A stretch of DNA of 48,476 bases from CAZUVM01 sp964623885 (GTDB lineage: Bacteria > Verrucomicrobiota > Verrucomicrobiia > Limisphaerales > UBA8199), in NCBI GenBank assembly GCA_964623885.1, contig CAZUVM010000085.1, positions 1 through 48,476 on the forward strand, in the 5' to 3' direction. Under the pieces are notes generated by a model. That model ran no database searches, had not been told where the DNA came from, and saw nothing but the letters and a program-made list of their open reading frames with translations. Of the stretch, positions 25,874 to 34,156 are shown in pieces. The first letter of the stretch is position 1, and each line of letters opens with the position of its first letter. The position numbers and the translations under genes are program-made.

Positions 25874-26938
25874 ATGTCCGCCTCAGACAACCTCGACAGA
25901 CTCCTGTCAGCTGCGAACGATTTTGACGCGTCCGACCTGCATCTGGTCGTCGGGGTCCCGCCCGCATTCCGGGTCAACGGTGAAATTATTATTGCCGATG
26001 AAGATTCGCTGACGGAGGGAGAAATCACGGGGATCGCCGAGTGCCTGCTGAACGAGCAGCAGAAGAGAAAATTCGAGCAGGAATGGGAGCTTTGCATTTC
26101 ATTGCTGCATAAAGCGGCGGGGCGCGTGCGCGTGACCTTCTATCGCCGCAATGGGCATCCCGAGATGAGCCTGCGGTTCTGCGGCGATCGCATTGCCTCA
26201 CGGGAACGGCTCGGCTTGCCGGAAAAGATCGACGAGCTGGCGCGCAGACCCAATGGCCTGGTTTTGGTCACCGGACCGACCGGCGCCGGCAAAACCACCA
26301 CGCTCAATTACATGGTGGATCTCATCAATAGCGAGCGGCGATGCAAAATCGTCACGATCGAGGATCCCATTGAGTTCGTGCATGAGAACAAGCGCGCTAT
26401 TGTCGTGCAGCAGGAGGTGCTCAGCGATGTCCGCTCGTTTAACCGGGCGCTCATCCATGTATTGCGGCAGGATCCGGACGTGATCGTGGTGGGAGAAATG
26501 CGGGATTACGAAGCCATCTCGACCGCGCTAACAGCGGCCGAAACCGGCCACCTCGTGCTGGCCACCATGCATTCGCCCAACGTAGCGCACGCGATGGAAC
26601 GGATCGTCGGGGTTTTCGATGGAAACGCCCAGCGCCAGATTATCCTTCAGCTAGCCAACGCGCTGCAGGGAATCATCGCCCAGGAACTGCTCCCGGCTGC
26701 CGACCGGACGCGGCGGGTCCTGGCCTATGAAATGGTAATCGCCAACAACGCCGTCCGGAATCTGATTCGTGAAAACCAGATGCATCAGTTGGAGAACTCG
26801 ATCCAAACCGGCCGGAAAGACGGCATGCTGCTCATGGACAATTGCCTGTACGACCTCTACTGCAAGTGCCTAATCACGTACGACACGGCCGTCAGTCGCG
26901 CGCGGCATCCGGAACATATAGTGAGGCAGAAAGCCTGA
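25874..26938 (+). CDS. pilT: PilT-type twitching-motility ATPase
   Basis: The 354-residue protein has the N-terminal PilT domain (ASDLHLVVGVPPAFRVNGEI, RVRVTFYRRNGHPEMSLRFC) and the RecA-like ATPase core. Motifs are Walker A GPTGAGKT (134-141), Asp-box VTIEDPIEFVH, Walker B DPDVIVVGEMRD, the His-box HLVLATMHS and the C-terminal NLIRENQMHQLENSIQTGRKDGM. Members are hexameric motors that retract type IV pili or drive related machines. The typical length is about 345-360, so it is complete. No pilin, PilB, PilC or secretin gene is in the window. The neighbours are a TPR protein 33 bases upstream and a membrane TPR protein 34 bases downstream, so the motor may serve this module or a pilus encoded elsewhere. 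Confidence 0.92.
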   Translation: MSASDNLDRLLSAANDFDASDLHLVVGVPPAFRVNGEIIIADEDSLTEGEITGIAECLLNEQQKRKFEQEWELCISLLHKAAGRVRVTFYRRNGHPEMSLRFCGDRIASRERLGLPEKIDELARRPNGLVLVTGPTGAGKTTTLNYMVDLINSERRCKIVTIEDPIEFVHENKRAIVVQQEVLSDVRSFNRALIHVLRQDPDVIVVGEMRDYEAISTALTAAETGHLVLATMHSPNVAHAMERIVGVFDGNAQRQIILQLANALQGIIAQELLPAADRTRRVLAYEMVIANNAVRNLIRENQMHQLENSIQTGRKDGMLLMDNCLYDLYCKCLITYDTAVSRARHPEHIVRQKA

Positions 26939-26972
26939 TTTTGATTTTCGGAATTCGGCGATTCACACTCGC

Positions 26973-28190
26973 ATGACCTCGAATACCGGCGCCTTCATCC
27001 GCGGCACCCTCCTGCTGATCGCGTCGGTCGGTTTGGTTGGCTGGTTTATCGTTCGCACCATTCGCCGGGCTGAAGATCCGGCGGCGATGGTTTTTAAATG
27101 GATCATCACGGCCTTGATTGTTGTCTTCATCGTGTGGAAAGTAGCCCCGCTCGTGGGCCAGGGCGGCTACTCGGGGGCATTTGGCGGTATCCCCCTGTCA
27201 GCGGTTTGCGGGCTCGGACTCGCGATCATCTGGCGCCAACATCTCGCGAACCTGGTCGCGAAGCCGTTGGGTTCGCTGTACGATGGCGGCGATACCCCAC
27301 CCGAACCCGCCCCAGCTTATTCGATTGCTCAAGCCAGGCAAAAACAAGGGAAATATCTCGAGGCGATCGTTGAGATTCGCAAACAACTCGACCAGTTTCC
27401 GACGGACCTGCAGGGGCAGATGCTGCTGGCGCAAATCCAGGCCGAAGATCTCAAGGACCTTCCGGCCGCTGAGCTGGCGATCCAACATCTTTGCGCACAA
27501 CCCGGCCATGCCCCGGCGAACCTCGCCTTCGCCCTGTATTCCATGGCGGATTGGCACCTGAAATACGGACGCGACCGCGACGCCGCTCGCCGCAACTTCG
27601 AACAAGTGATCGCTTTGCTGCCGGATACCGAATTCGCCCTCACCGCCGCCCAGCGCATCGCGCACCTTGGCGGCGAGGAGATGGACAAACCGAAAACCTT
27701 CAACGTCGTCGAAGGGGCACGCAACATTGGTTTGGCTCGCGGCCGCGAAATTGTGGCGCAGCCGCAGCAGGACCCTGGCTTGATCGCCGCCGACCTGGTG
27801 AAGCACCTGGAAAAATTCCCACTCGACGCGGAGGCGCGCGAAAAATTGGCCTCGCTCTACGCTGACCATTATGGCCGGCTGGACCTGGCAACGGACCAAC
27901 TCGAACAACTGATTCAGCAGCCGCACCGACCCGGCAAACTCATCGTTCGCTGGCTCAACCTGCTGGCTGATATTCAAATCCGTTGCGGTGGCGATTACGA
28001 AACGGTAAAGGAAACACTGCAGCGAATTGTCGATTTAGATCCGAAGCTCGCCGCGGCGGAGGCCGCCCGTAACCGAATCGCGTTGCTCAAGCTTGAACTT
28101 AAAGCCAAGCAGGAAAAGGCGGGCGTAAAAATGGGCGTGTACGAACAGAACCTCGGTCTGAAGCGCGGGCCGGCCCGGGCGGACGACTAG
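26973..28190 (+). CDS. Membrane-anchored TPR protein
   Basis: The 405-residue product has three N-terminal membrane segments (about 10-28, 41-60 and 68-86) and a cytosolic or periplasmic helical domain from about 110 on. TPR-like repeats read AYSIAQARQKQGKYLEAIVEIRKQLDQFP, QMLLAQIQAEDLKDLPAAELAIQHL, DRDAARRNFEQVIALLPD and DYETVKETLQRIVDLDP. The C-terminus KLELKAKQEKAGVKMGV is charged. It follows pilT on the same strand, making it the likely last gene of the block that begins at 23520. It may anchor or organise the PilT motor or the other module proteins at the membrane; that is inference. TTCGGAATTCGG in the spacer upstream is one arm of an intergenic repeat family. Confidence 0.8.
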   Translation: MTSNTGAFIRGTLLLIASVGLVGWFIVRTIRRAEDPAAMVFKWIITALIVVFIVWKVAPLVGQGGYSGAFGGIPLSAVCGLGLAIIWRQHLANLVAKPLGSLYDGGDTPPEPAPAYSIAQARQKQGKYLEAIVEIRKQLDQFPTDLQGQMLLAQIQAEDLKDLPAAELAIQHLCAQPGHAPANLAFALYSMADWHLKYGRDRDAARRNFEQVIALLPDTEFALTAAQRIAHLGGEEMDKPKTFNVVEGARNIGLARGREIVAQPQQDPGLIAADLVKHLEKFPLDAEAREKLASLYADHYGRLDLATDQLEQLIQQPHRPGKLIVRWLNLLADIQIRCGGDYETVKETLQRIVDLDPKLAAAEAARNRIALLKLELKAKQEKAGVKMGVYEQNLGLKRGPARADD

Positions 28191-28216
28191 CTCAGGACTT
28201 TTTCCAAAGACGACTG

Positions 28217-28267
28217 TAGGGGACGACGTGAGGAGTCCCTCATTGGGATCAGAGACTCCTCACGGGC
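28217..28267. repeat. GTGAGGAGTC inverted repeat
   Basis: GTGAGGAGTC (28228-28237) pairs with GACTCCTCAC (28254-28263) across a 16-base loop, between convergent genes. The right half GATCAGAGACTCCTCACGG (28247-28265) matches 17 of 19 bases of 31255-31273 inside mutS. Confidence 0.65.
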
Positions 28268-28293
28268 TTGTTGCCCAAATACAATCTCGGTGT

Positions 28294-28683
28294 CTATCTC
28301 AACTTTAGCGCAATTTCCTTGTCCACTTGAGCGGCCAGGTCGACGTCGGCTCCGCCGCCGGAGGTGCGGGCCTGGACGAGCACCGAAGTCACCTTGGGAT
28401 CGACCGCGGTTACCCGGATCCAGACGTTTCTTTGATTAATCCTGCCTTCGACCGTTTTGACTTCGTTCGTGCTGTACAAAGTGCCTTCGCGCACCAGCAC
28501 GCCTTTGTCTTTGACGACTTCTTTGGCTGCCTCAAAGACCTGCGTTACGGGGCGCTCGTACCGACCCTCGATTTTGTCTTTGACGAACGGCATTCCCGCC
28601 GTGGTCCGCTCATTGACGGTGCTCACGCAACCAACCAACAACCCGACCAACCCCATCGAAATCGCAATCGTGAATACTTTCAT
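28294..28683 (-). CDS. Small DUF3568-like lipoprotein
   Basis: From the ATG at 28683 the product has 129 residues. MKVFTIAISMGLVGLLVGC is a lipoprotein signal with lipobox LLVGC. The mature part, GRYERPVTQVFEAAKEVVKDKGVLVREGTLYSTNEVKTVEGRINQRNVWIRVTAVDPKVTSVLVQARTSGG, has the pattern of small DUF3568-type lipoproteins (a paired beta-sheet with amphipathic helix). Function is unknown; the mature protein should face the periplasm. A longer start would add 22 residues containing a repeat and no signal, so it was not used. The gene is single and convergent with the PilT-block genes. Confidence 0.75.
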   Translation of the reverse strand: MKVFTIAISMGLVGLLVGCVSTVNERTTAGMPFVKDKIEGRYERPVTQVFEAAKEVVKDKGVLVREGTLYSTNEVKTVEGRINQRNVWIRVTAVDPKVTSVLVQARTSGGGADVDLAAQVDKEIALKLR

Positions 28684-28719
28684 GCAGGTTATTGCAATCA
28701 CATCCTCTCGCCGGGTCAA

Positions 28720-28747
28720 GGCGAAAGGCGACAGGCGAAAGGCGACC
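28720..28747. repeat. 14-bp tandem repeat GGCGAAAGGCGACA
   Basis: GGCGAAAGGCGACA (28720-28733) is followed directly by GGCGAAAGGCGACC (28734-28747), 13 of 14 bases identical. It lies in the leader of the minus-strand lipoprotein gene. Confidence 0.7.
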
Positions 28748-28824
28748 ACGGCCCATGACCGGGTGACGGCTGGCTGTCGCTCAGTTTTTTGGGAATAGTG
28801 GAGTCCTGGCGAATGCGGCGCCCA

Positions 28825-28852
28825 TTGACAATGTCGTGTCGCGATATATCAT
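28825..28852 (+). promoter_or_regulatory. Candidate sigma-70-type promoter of cysK
   Basis: TTGACA (28825-28830), 16-base spacer, TATCAT (28847-28852). The start codon of cysK is at 28888, giving a leader of about 30 bases. This is the best -35/-10 pair seen in the window. Confidence 0.6.
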
Positions 28853-28887
28853 GAATCCGGATCCGAATTCTGGGAAAATCTGCATTT

Positions 28888-29871
28888 ATGGGACATATTT
28901 ACAACGATATCGTCGAAACGGTCGGCCGCACGCCGCTCGTCCGTTTGAATAAAGTCACTCAGGGTCTCAATGCCACCGTGCTTTTGAAGTGCGAGTTCTT
29001 CAACCCACTGGGAAGCGTGAAGGACCGGATTGGCATGTCGATGATCCGGGCGGCGGAACAAAAAGGGGTACTGAAGCCGGGTTCGGTCATCATCGAGGCG
29101 ACCAGCGGCAACACGGGGATTGCGCTCGCCTTTGTCGCCGCCGCCAAAGGCTACCAACTCATCCTGACGATGCCGGAGACCATGTCGATGGAACGCCGGA
29201 CGCTGTTGGCGATGCTGGGGGCAAAACTGGTGCTCACGCCCGGCAGCGAAGGGATGAAAGGCGCGATTACGAAAGCCGAGCAATTGGCAAAAGAAACGCC
29301 CAACTCGTGGATCCCGCAGCAATTTGAAAATCCGGCCAACCCGACCATCCATGCGCAAACCACCGCCGAAGAAATTTGGGCTGATACGGACGGCAAGGTG
29401 GACATACTGATTTCCGGAGTAGGAACGGGCGGCACGATCACGGGCTGTGTGGAGACGATTAAGCCCAGAAAGCCGTCGTTTCAAGCAATCGCGGTCGAAC
29501 CGAAAGACTCGCCGGTTATTTCCCAAACCCTCGCCGGTCAGCCGCTCAAACCCGGGCCCCACAAGATCCAGGGGCTCGGTGGTGGTTTCATCCCGAAAAA
29601 CCTCCACTTGAAAGACGGCAGCGGCAAAGCCCAGATTCTCGAGTGCATCGAGGTCACCAATGACGATGCCTTTGCCATGGCGCGACGCCTCGCAAAGGAA
29701 GAAGGCATTCTGGCCGGCATTTCTTCCGGCGCCAATGTTTGGGCGGCGCTGCAGGTGGCAAGGCGGCCCGAGAACAAGGGAAAAATGATCGTGACCGTAG
29801 CCTGCTCGACCGGTGAGCGCTATCTCAGCACACCCTTAGCCGCGGAAGCGCGCAATCAAGTCGGCGGTTAG
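28888..29871 (+). CDS. cysK: Cysteine synthase (O-acetylserine sulfhydrylase)
   Basis: The 327-residue protein makes cysteine from O-acetylserine and sulfide using PLP. The PLP lysine is in NPLGSVKDRIG (Lys45), the substrate-binding loop is TSGNTG (72-77), and the phosphate-binding GVGTGGT is near 177-183. The C-terminal SSGANVWAAL and VTVACSTGERYLST agree with the CysK group, as does the usual length of 310-330. A good promoter lies directly upstream. mutS follows on the same strand, but a hairpin (29911-29930) lies between. Confidence 0.95.
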   Translation: MGHIYNDIVETVGRTPLVRLNKVTQGLNATVLLKCEFFNPLGSVKDRIGMSMIRAAEQKGVLKPGSVIIEATSGNTGIALAFVAAAKGYQLILTMPETMSMERRTLLAMLGAKLVLTPGSEGMKGAITKAEQLAKETPNSWIPQQFENPANPTIHAQTTAEEIWADTDGKVDILISGVGTGGTITGCVETIKPRKPSFQAIAVEPKDSPVISQTLAGQPLKPGPHKIQGLGGGFIPKNLHLKDGSGKAQILECIEVTNDDAFAMARRLAKEEGILAGISSGANVWAALQVARRPENKGKMIVTVACSTGERYLSTPLAAEARNQVGG

Positions 29872-29910
29872 CAAAAACGTCGGGTTCCGATCGCCGTTCG
29901 CTGGTGAAAG

Positions 29911-29930
29911 GGCGCAATCTGCTTTGCGCC
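29911..29930 (+). terminator. Weak candidate terminator after cysK
   Basis: GGCGCAA (29911-29917) pairs with TTGCGCC (29924-29930), 40 bases after the cysK stop. No T-run follows, so it may only slow transcription into mutS. Confidence 0.35.
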
Positions 29931-29958
29931 TACTGGGCTTCACGCTAAGCTGGCGCGG

Positions 29959-32637
29959 ATGGGCAGCGACAGCCAACTCACGCCGATGATGGCGCAATAT
30001 CGCCGGATCAAGAGCGAGTTGCCCAAGGACGCTTTGCTGTGGTTTCGCCTCGGAGATTTCTACGAAATGTTCTTCGAAGATGCCCAGGTCGGCGCGCAAT
30101 TGTTGAATGTGGCGCTGACCAAACGCGGCGTGGTCCCGATGTGCGGCATTCCGTTTCATGCCGCCAATACTTACATCGGCAGAATGTTACGAGCCGGGCG
30201 CAAAGTGGCCATTTGCGATCAAGTGGAGGATGCGCGTCCCGGCCAACTGGTCAAACGCGAGGTCACCCAAATCCTCAGCCCGGGCACGCATTTCGACGAG
30301 CGGATGCTCGCGGCGGAACGAAATAATTTCCTCGCGGCCATTTACAGCATGGGCCAGACGGTCGGTTTGGCCTTCGCCGATCTGACGACCGGAGACTTTC
30401 TCGCCACGGAAGTCGAGGGCGATGACGCCGCCCAGGCCGAACTGCAGCGGTTGCGACCGGCGGAGATTATTTACCCGAGCGAAGCAGAACCGTGGGCACG
30501 GTTGCTGGGAGCGAGAACGGAGCCAGGCTCGCCGATGCTCAATGGAAAAAACCGAGTCGCTAGTGGCGAATCGTCCGCGAGCAAGGCTCCTGTATCAAGG
30601 GACGGTTCTCCGCTGCGTCATCCATCCTCACCATCTGGCTGGATCGTTAATCCCTACGATGACTGGGTGTTTGCACCGGAAACAGCGCTGTTTACGGTGC
30701 GTGAACACTTCAAAGTGGCCTCTTTGGACGGCTTCGGTCTTAAGGATCGTGTTGCCGCGATTGGCGCAGCCGGCGCGGTCTTGCATTATCTAACTCAGCA
30801 CTTGCGGCGCGACGCCGCCGGCCTAACCCGCATTACCTTCTACCAGCGCAGTGATTATCTGTCGCTCGACATTGCGACTTTGAGGCATTTGGAAGTCCTG
30901 GATCCACTGCATCACGATTCCCCCAGGCAGGCCACCTTATACGGTGCTTTAAATCGGACGGTCACGCCAATGGGGGCGCGGCGCCTGCGGGATTGGCTTT
31001 CGCAGCCGCTGGCCACCGCAGAACCAATTCGACAGCGGCAGAGCGCAGTGCAGACATTTCTCGATCACGCAGATGTGCTACGGGATCTGCGGACTCGGCT
31101 GGCGGAAGTGCGGGATTTGGAACGCACGCTTGGCCGGCTCAGCTCGGGCGCCGGTACAGCCCGGGATTTGATCGCGTTGCGATTGGCGCTGGAGCAAATC
31201 CCTGGTGTGAAGCAGTTGTTGAGCTCGCTGACGGAAGGGCCATCGACTTTAAAAGATCAGAGCCTCCTTACGGCTCCTACAGACCGACCTGGAGGCTTGG
31301 TTAACGAGCTGGTGAATCAGATTACTGAACTGCCGGATCTGGCCGCATTGATCGCGCGGGCGATTATAGATGAACCGCCGCTGGCGCTTAAGGAAGGCGG
31401 TCTCGTTCGCGATGGCTTCGATGCCGCGCTCGATGAATTGCGCGCCGGGATGCGCGACGGCAAAGATTGGATCGCGCGGCTGCAACAGGATGAGATCGTC
31501 CGCACGGGCATTCAATCGCTCAAGGTCCGTTTCAACTCCGTCTTCGGTTATTACCTTGAGGTCACGCGCGCCAATCTGGACAAGGTGCCGGCACATTACG
31601 TGCGCAAGCAAACCATTGCCAATGGTGAACGGTTTATCACGCCCGAGCTGAAGGAAATGGAAGGAAAGATCCTCGGCGCGGAAGAGCGAAGCGTGAAACT
31701 GGAGTACGAGTTGTTCCAGCGCGTGCGCGAGCAGGTGCTGGGGCATGTTCCTGAAATCCAGCGAACCGCGGGCGCCCTGGCGCAATTGGATGTGCTCGGA
31801 GCGTTCGCAGAAACGGCAAGTCTTTGCAATTATTGCCGGCCCCTGATTGGCGACGAAGGTGTACTGGCGATCCGTGATGGCCGGCACCCGGTGCTCGAAC
31901 AAACGCTGGTGGACGAACGTTTTGTCCCTAACGACACCGAGCTGAACCCGCAGGCACAAATCGCGCTCATTACCGGCCCGAACATGGCCGGCAAGAGCAC
32001 CTATATTCGCCAGGTGGCCTTGCTGGTCCTGCTGGCGCATACCGGAGCGTTTATTCCCGCCGCTGAGGCCCGCATCGATCTGGTCGATAGGATTTTCACG
32101 CGCATCGGCGCCAGCGATGATTTGGCGCGCGGGCAATCGACCTTCATGGTCGAAATGTGCGAAACCGCCAACCTGCTGAATAACGCGACGCAGCGCAGCC
32201 TGATTGTTTTGGACGAAATCGGCCGCGGCACCAGCACCTTTGACGGCTTGAGCCTGGCCTGGTCGATCGTCGAGCACCTGCACAACCAGGTCGGGGCCAA
32301 AACACTGTTTGCCACGCACTATCATGAGCTCACCGAGCTTGCAGGCCGGTTGCCGCGATTGAAGAATTACAACGTGGCGGTGCGCGAATGGCACGACCAG
32401 ATTGTCTTCCTGCGCAAGATTGTCGAAGGCGGCACGGACAAAAGCTATGGAATCCAGGTCGCGCGGTTGGCCGGTGTGCCCCGTCCAGTGTTGGAGCGCG
32501 CCAAAGAAATTCTGGCCAACCTTGAGGAATCGGAACTGACACCTGAGGGCAACGTGCGCCAATCCACTCGCCGCCAGCGCGACCGCCAGAAGCTGCAAAG
32601 TCTCGCCCCGCCACCGCAGATGGATTTGTTCCGCTAA
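29959..32637 (+). CDS. mutS: DNA mismatch repair protein MutS
   Basis: The 892-residue protein binds mismatched DNA and starts mismatch repair. The N-terminal mismatch-reading motif is GDFYEMF (Phe34, Glu36), followed by GIPFHAANTY. Clamp and lever regions include FNSVFGYYLEVT, and the ATPase core has Walker A GPNMAGKST (about 673-681), STFMVEM and DEIGRGTSTFDGLS, then THYHELTEL. The C-terminus GRPRPVLERAKEIL-like PRPVLERAKEILANLE is normal. Two segments look inserted relative to typical MutS. Residues about 187-228 are low-complexity and Ser/Pro-rich, just before GWIVNPYDDWVFAPETA. Residues about 425-448 coincide with a repeat-like palindrome (31255-31297). The frame stays open through both, so the protein is probably functional. 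Confidence 0.95.
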   Translation: MGSDSQLTPMMAQYRRIKSELPKDALLWFRLGDFYEMFFEDAQVGAQLLNVALTKRGVVPMCGIPFHAANTYIGRMLRAGRKVAICDQVEDARPGQLVKREVTQILSPGTHFDERMLAAERNNFLAAIYSMGQTVGLAFADLTTGDFLATEVEGDDAAQAELQRLRPAEIIYPSEAEPWARLLGARTEPGSPMLNGKNRVASGESSASKAPVSRDGSPLRHPSSPSGWIVNPYDDWVFAPETALFTVREHFKVASLDGFGLKDRVAAIGAAGAVLHYLTQHLRRDAAGLTRITFYQRSDYLSLDIATLRHLEVLDPLHHDSPRQATLYGALNRTVTPMGARRLRDWLSQPLATAEPIRQRQSAVQTFLDHADVLRDLRTRLAEVRDLERTLGRLSSGAGTARDLIALRLALEQIPGVKQLLSSLTEGPSTLKDQSLLTAPTDRPGGLVNELVNQITELPDLAALIARAIIDEPPLALKEGGLVRDGFDAALDELRAGMRDGKDWIARLQQDEIVRTGIQSLKVRFNSVFGYYLEVTRANLDKVPAHYVRKQTIANGERFITPELKEMEGKILGAEERSVKLEYELFQRVREQVLGHVPEIQRTAGALAQLDVLGAFAETASLCNYCRPLIGDEGVLAIRDGRHPVLEQTLVDERFVPNDTELNPQAQIALITGPNMAGKSTYIRQVALLVLLAHTGAFIPAAEARIDLVDRIFTRIGASDDLARGQSTFMVEMCETANLLNNATQRSLIVLDEIGRGTSTFDGLSLAWSIVEHLHNQVGAKTLFATHYHELTELAGRLPRLKNYNVAVREWHDQIVFLRKIVEGGTDKSYGIQVARLAGVPRPVLERAKEILANLEESELTPEGNVRQSTRRQRDRQKLQSLAPPPQMDLFR
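31255..31297. repeat. Repeat-like palindrome inside mutS
   Basis: GATCAGAGCCTCCTTACGG (31255-31273) matches the intergenic element at 28247-28265 in 17 of 19 bases. AGCCTCC (31261-31267) pairs with GGAGGCT (31291-31297). The pattern suggests a mobile repeat that entered mutS in frame. Confidence 0.5.
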
Positions 32638-32735
32638 GCGCTCGCAGTCACATCGATATTGTCATCGCGAGGCGTTTCCCTAAACTTGGGTCCGTTAGTC
32701 AGATTGATTCAGCCGATCAACACCTCCTTAACTTT

Positions 32736-34153
32736 ATGAAAATTGATGGAACAACCCTCCCTCAAGTTTGCCTCGGATTCATCTTATTAGGAGCAGTGGC
32801 GCTGACGGGAAATGCGGCGACGGAACCAGGTCAGTCCTTTGCGCTTACGACTGGACAACCCCAGTATGACCAGGCCTACGATAAAGCGCGGCGTGTCATT
32901 GCCGCTGACGTAAAGGACGGGAAATTCCTCGCGGGCCAGAACTGGGCGCAGGTTTGGACACGCGACACGTCCTACTCGGTGGAGCTGGCTTGCGCTCTGC
33001 TGCATCCCGACGTTTCCAAGACCACGCTGTTGGGTTTGACTCAGGATGTCTCGGGCATCGGTGAATGTTGGTACCAGGATAAATGCGGCCACTTCGCCGG
33101 CTGGCCGAATCTCACCGACGCAATCGTAGGCGCCTCAGGCCTGTGGTCGCTGTATCTGACCACGGGCGACCAGGAACTCGTCCGCCCCATCTACGATAGA
33201 ACGCTGCGAAGCTTGCAGCGGGCCGAGCGCGATGCGTATGACGCCAAGACAGGTTTGTTCAAGGGCTGCGCCAGCTTCATGGAATCCAATAGCGGCTATC
33301 CCAAGCAGTATGCCATGAAAGGCGAAATGATCGGCAAAACCTGCGCGCTGAGCACATGCCTGCTGTATTACCGTGGCTATGTGATCGCGGCGGGAGCAAA
33401 ATACTCGGTGAAAATGTCCGCCCGCTTCAGGACAAAGCTGCGAAGCTCAAGGACGCCATCAATAAGCAGTTTTGGCTGCCGGAGAAGGGATTCTACGCCT
33501 ACTTCCTCGACGAAAATGGCCAACTGAATCCCCGCATGGAAGGTTTAGGGGAAGCGTTCGCAATTCTCACAGGTGTAGCCGGCGAGAAACGGGCGCAACA
33601 AATTCTACGCTCAACTCCGACGACTTCATGGGGCTTTCCCTGCCTGTGGCCGCAATTTGAGGAGTGGCGCGACTATAAGCGCGATTTCGCCCACTACTAT
33701 CACAACGGAATGATTTGGCCCTTCGTCGAGGGCTATTGGGCCTGGGCCGCCGCGCGGATGCACGACACTGCTACCTTTGGACGCGAGCTGGACGCCCTGG
33801 TGAAACTTTCGGAGAAGAACGACACTTTCATGGAGCTTTACCGGCCCGAGGACGGACGGCCGGATGGTTCACCGCGGCAGTTGTGGAGCGCCTCGGGTTT
33901 CCTGGCGATGATTTACCACGGCCTGTTTGGGATGGAGTTTACTGAAACCGGAATTCGCTTTGCTCCGGTTGTCCCAGAACATTTTCAGCAGTTAACCCTG
34001 GATAACGTGAAATACCGAAACGCTCAGTTGCGTATCGTTATCCGAGGCAACGGCGCAAGAATTCACGACTTCAAGGTCGACGGCAAAACCAGCAAGCCGC
34101 AAGTACCTTCGGCTCTGAGCGGAGAGCATCTGATCGAGATTACGCTGAAGTAG
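32736..34153 (+). pseudogene. Secreted six-hairpin glycosidase, frameshifted
   Basis: Two overlapping frames make one enzyme of about 472 residues. The first (from 32736) has a signal peptide (LGFILLGAVALTGNAA) and WAQVWTRDTSYSVELA, GHFAGWPNLTDAIVGASGLWSLYLTTGDQELV, as in the (alpha/alpha)6-barrel glycosidases. The second continues KILGENVRPLQDKAAKLKDAINKQFWLPEKGFYAYF, then NPRMEGLGEAF, AHYYHNGMIWPFVEGYWAWAAARM and RQLWSASGFLAMIYHGLFGMEF, ending in a C-terminal beta-domain. The break is at AAAA (33398-33401): adding one A restores VIAAGAKILGENV without a gap. The family includes glucosidases acting on alpha-glucans or glycosyl-glycerates; exact substrate unknown. A real mutation or a homopolymer miscall are equally possible. 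Confidence 0.82.
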
Positions 34154-34156
34154 GGT

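Noticed and set aside
25874..26938. Complete type IV pilus operon
   Set aside because: Only PilT is present; no pilin, PilB, PilC, PilM-Q or prepilin peptidase was found in the window.
31249..32598. Minus-strand open frame of 449 codons
   Set aside because: It lies wholly antisense to the conserved ATPase part of mutS and shows no domain.
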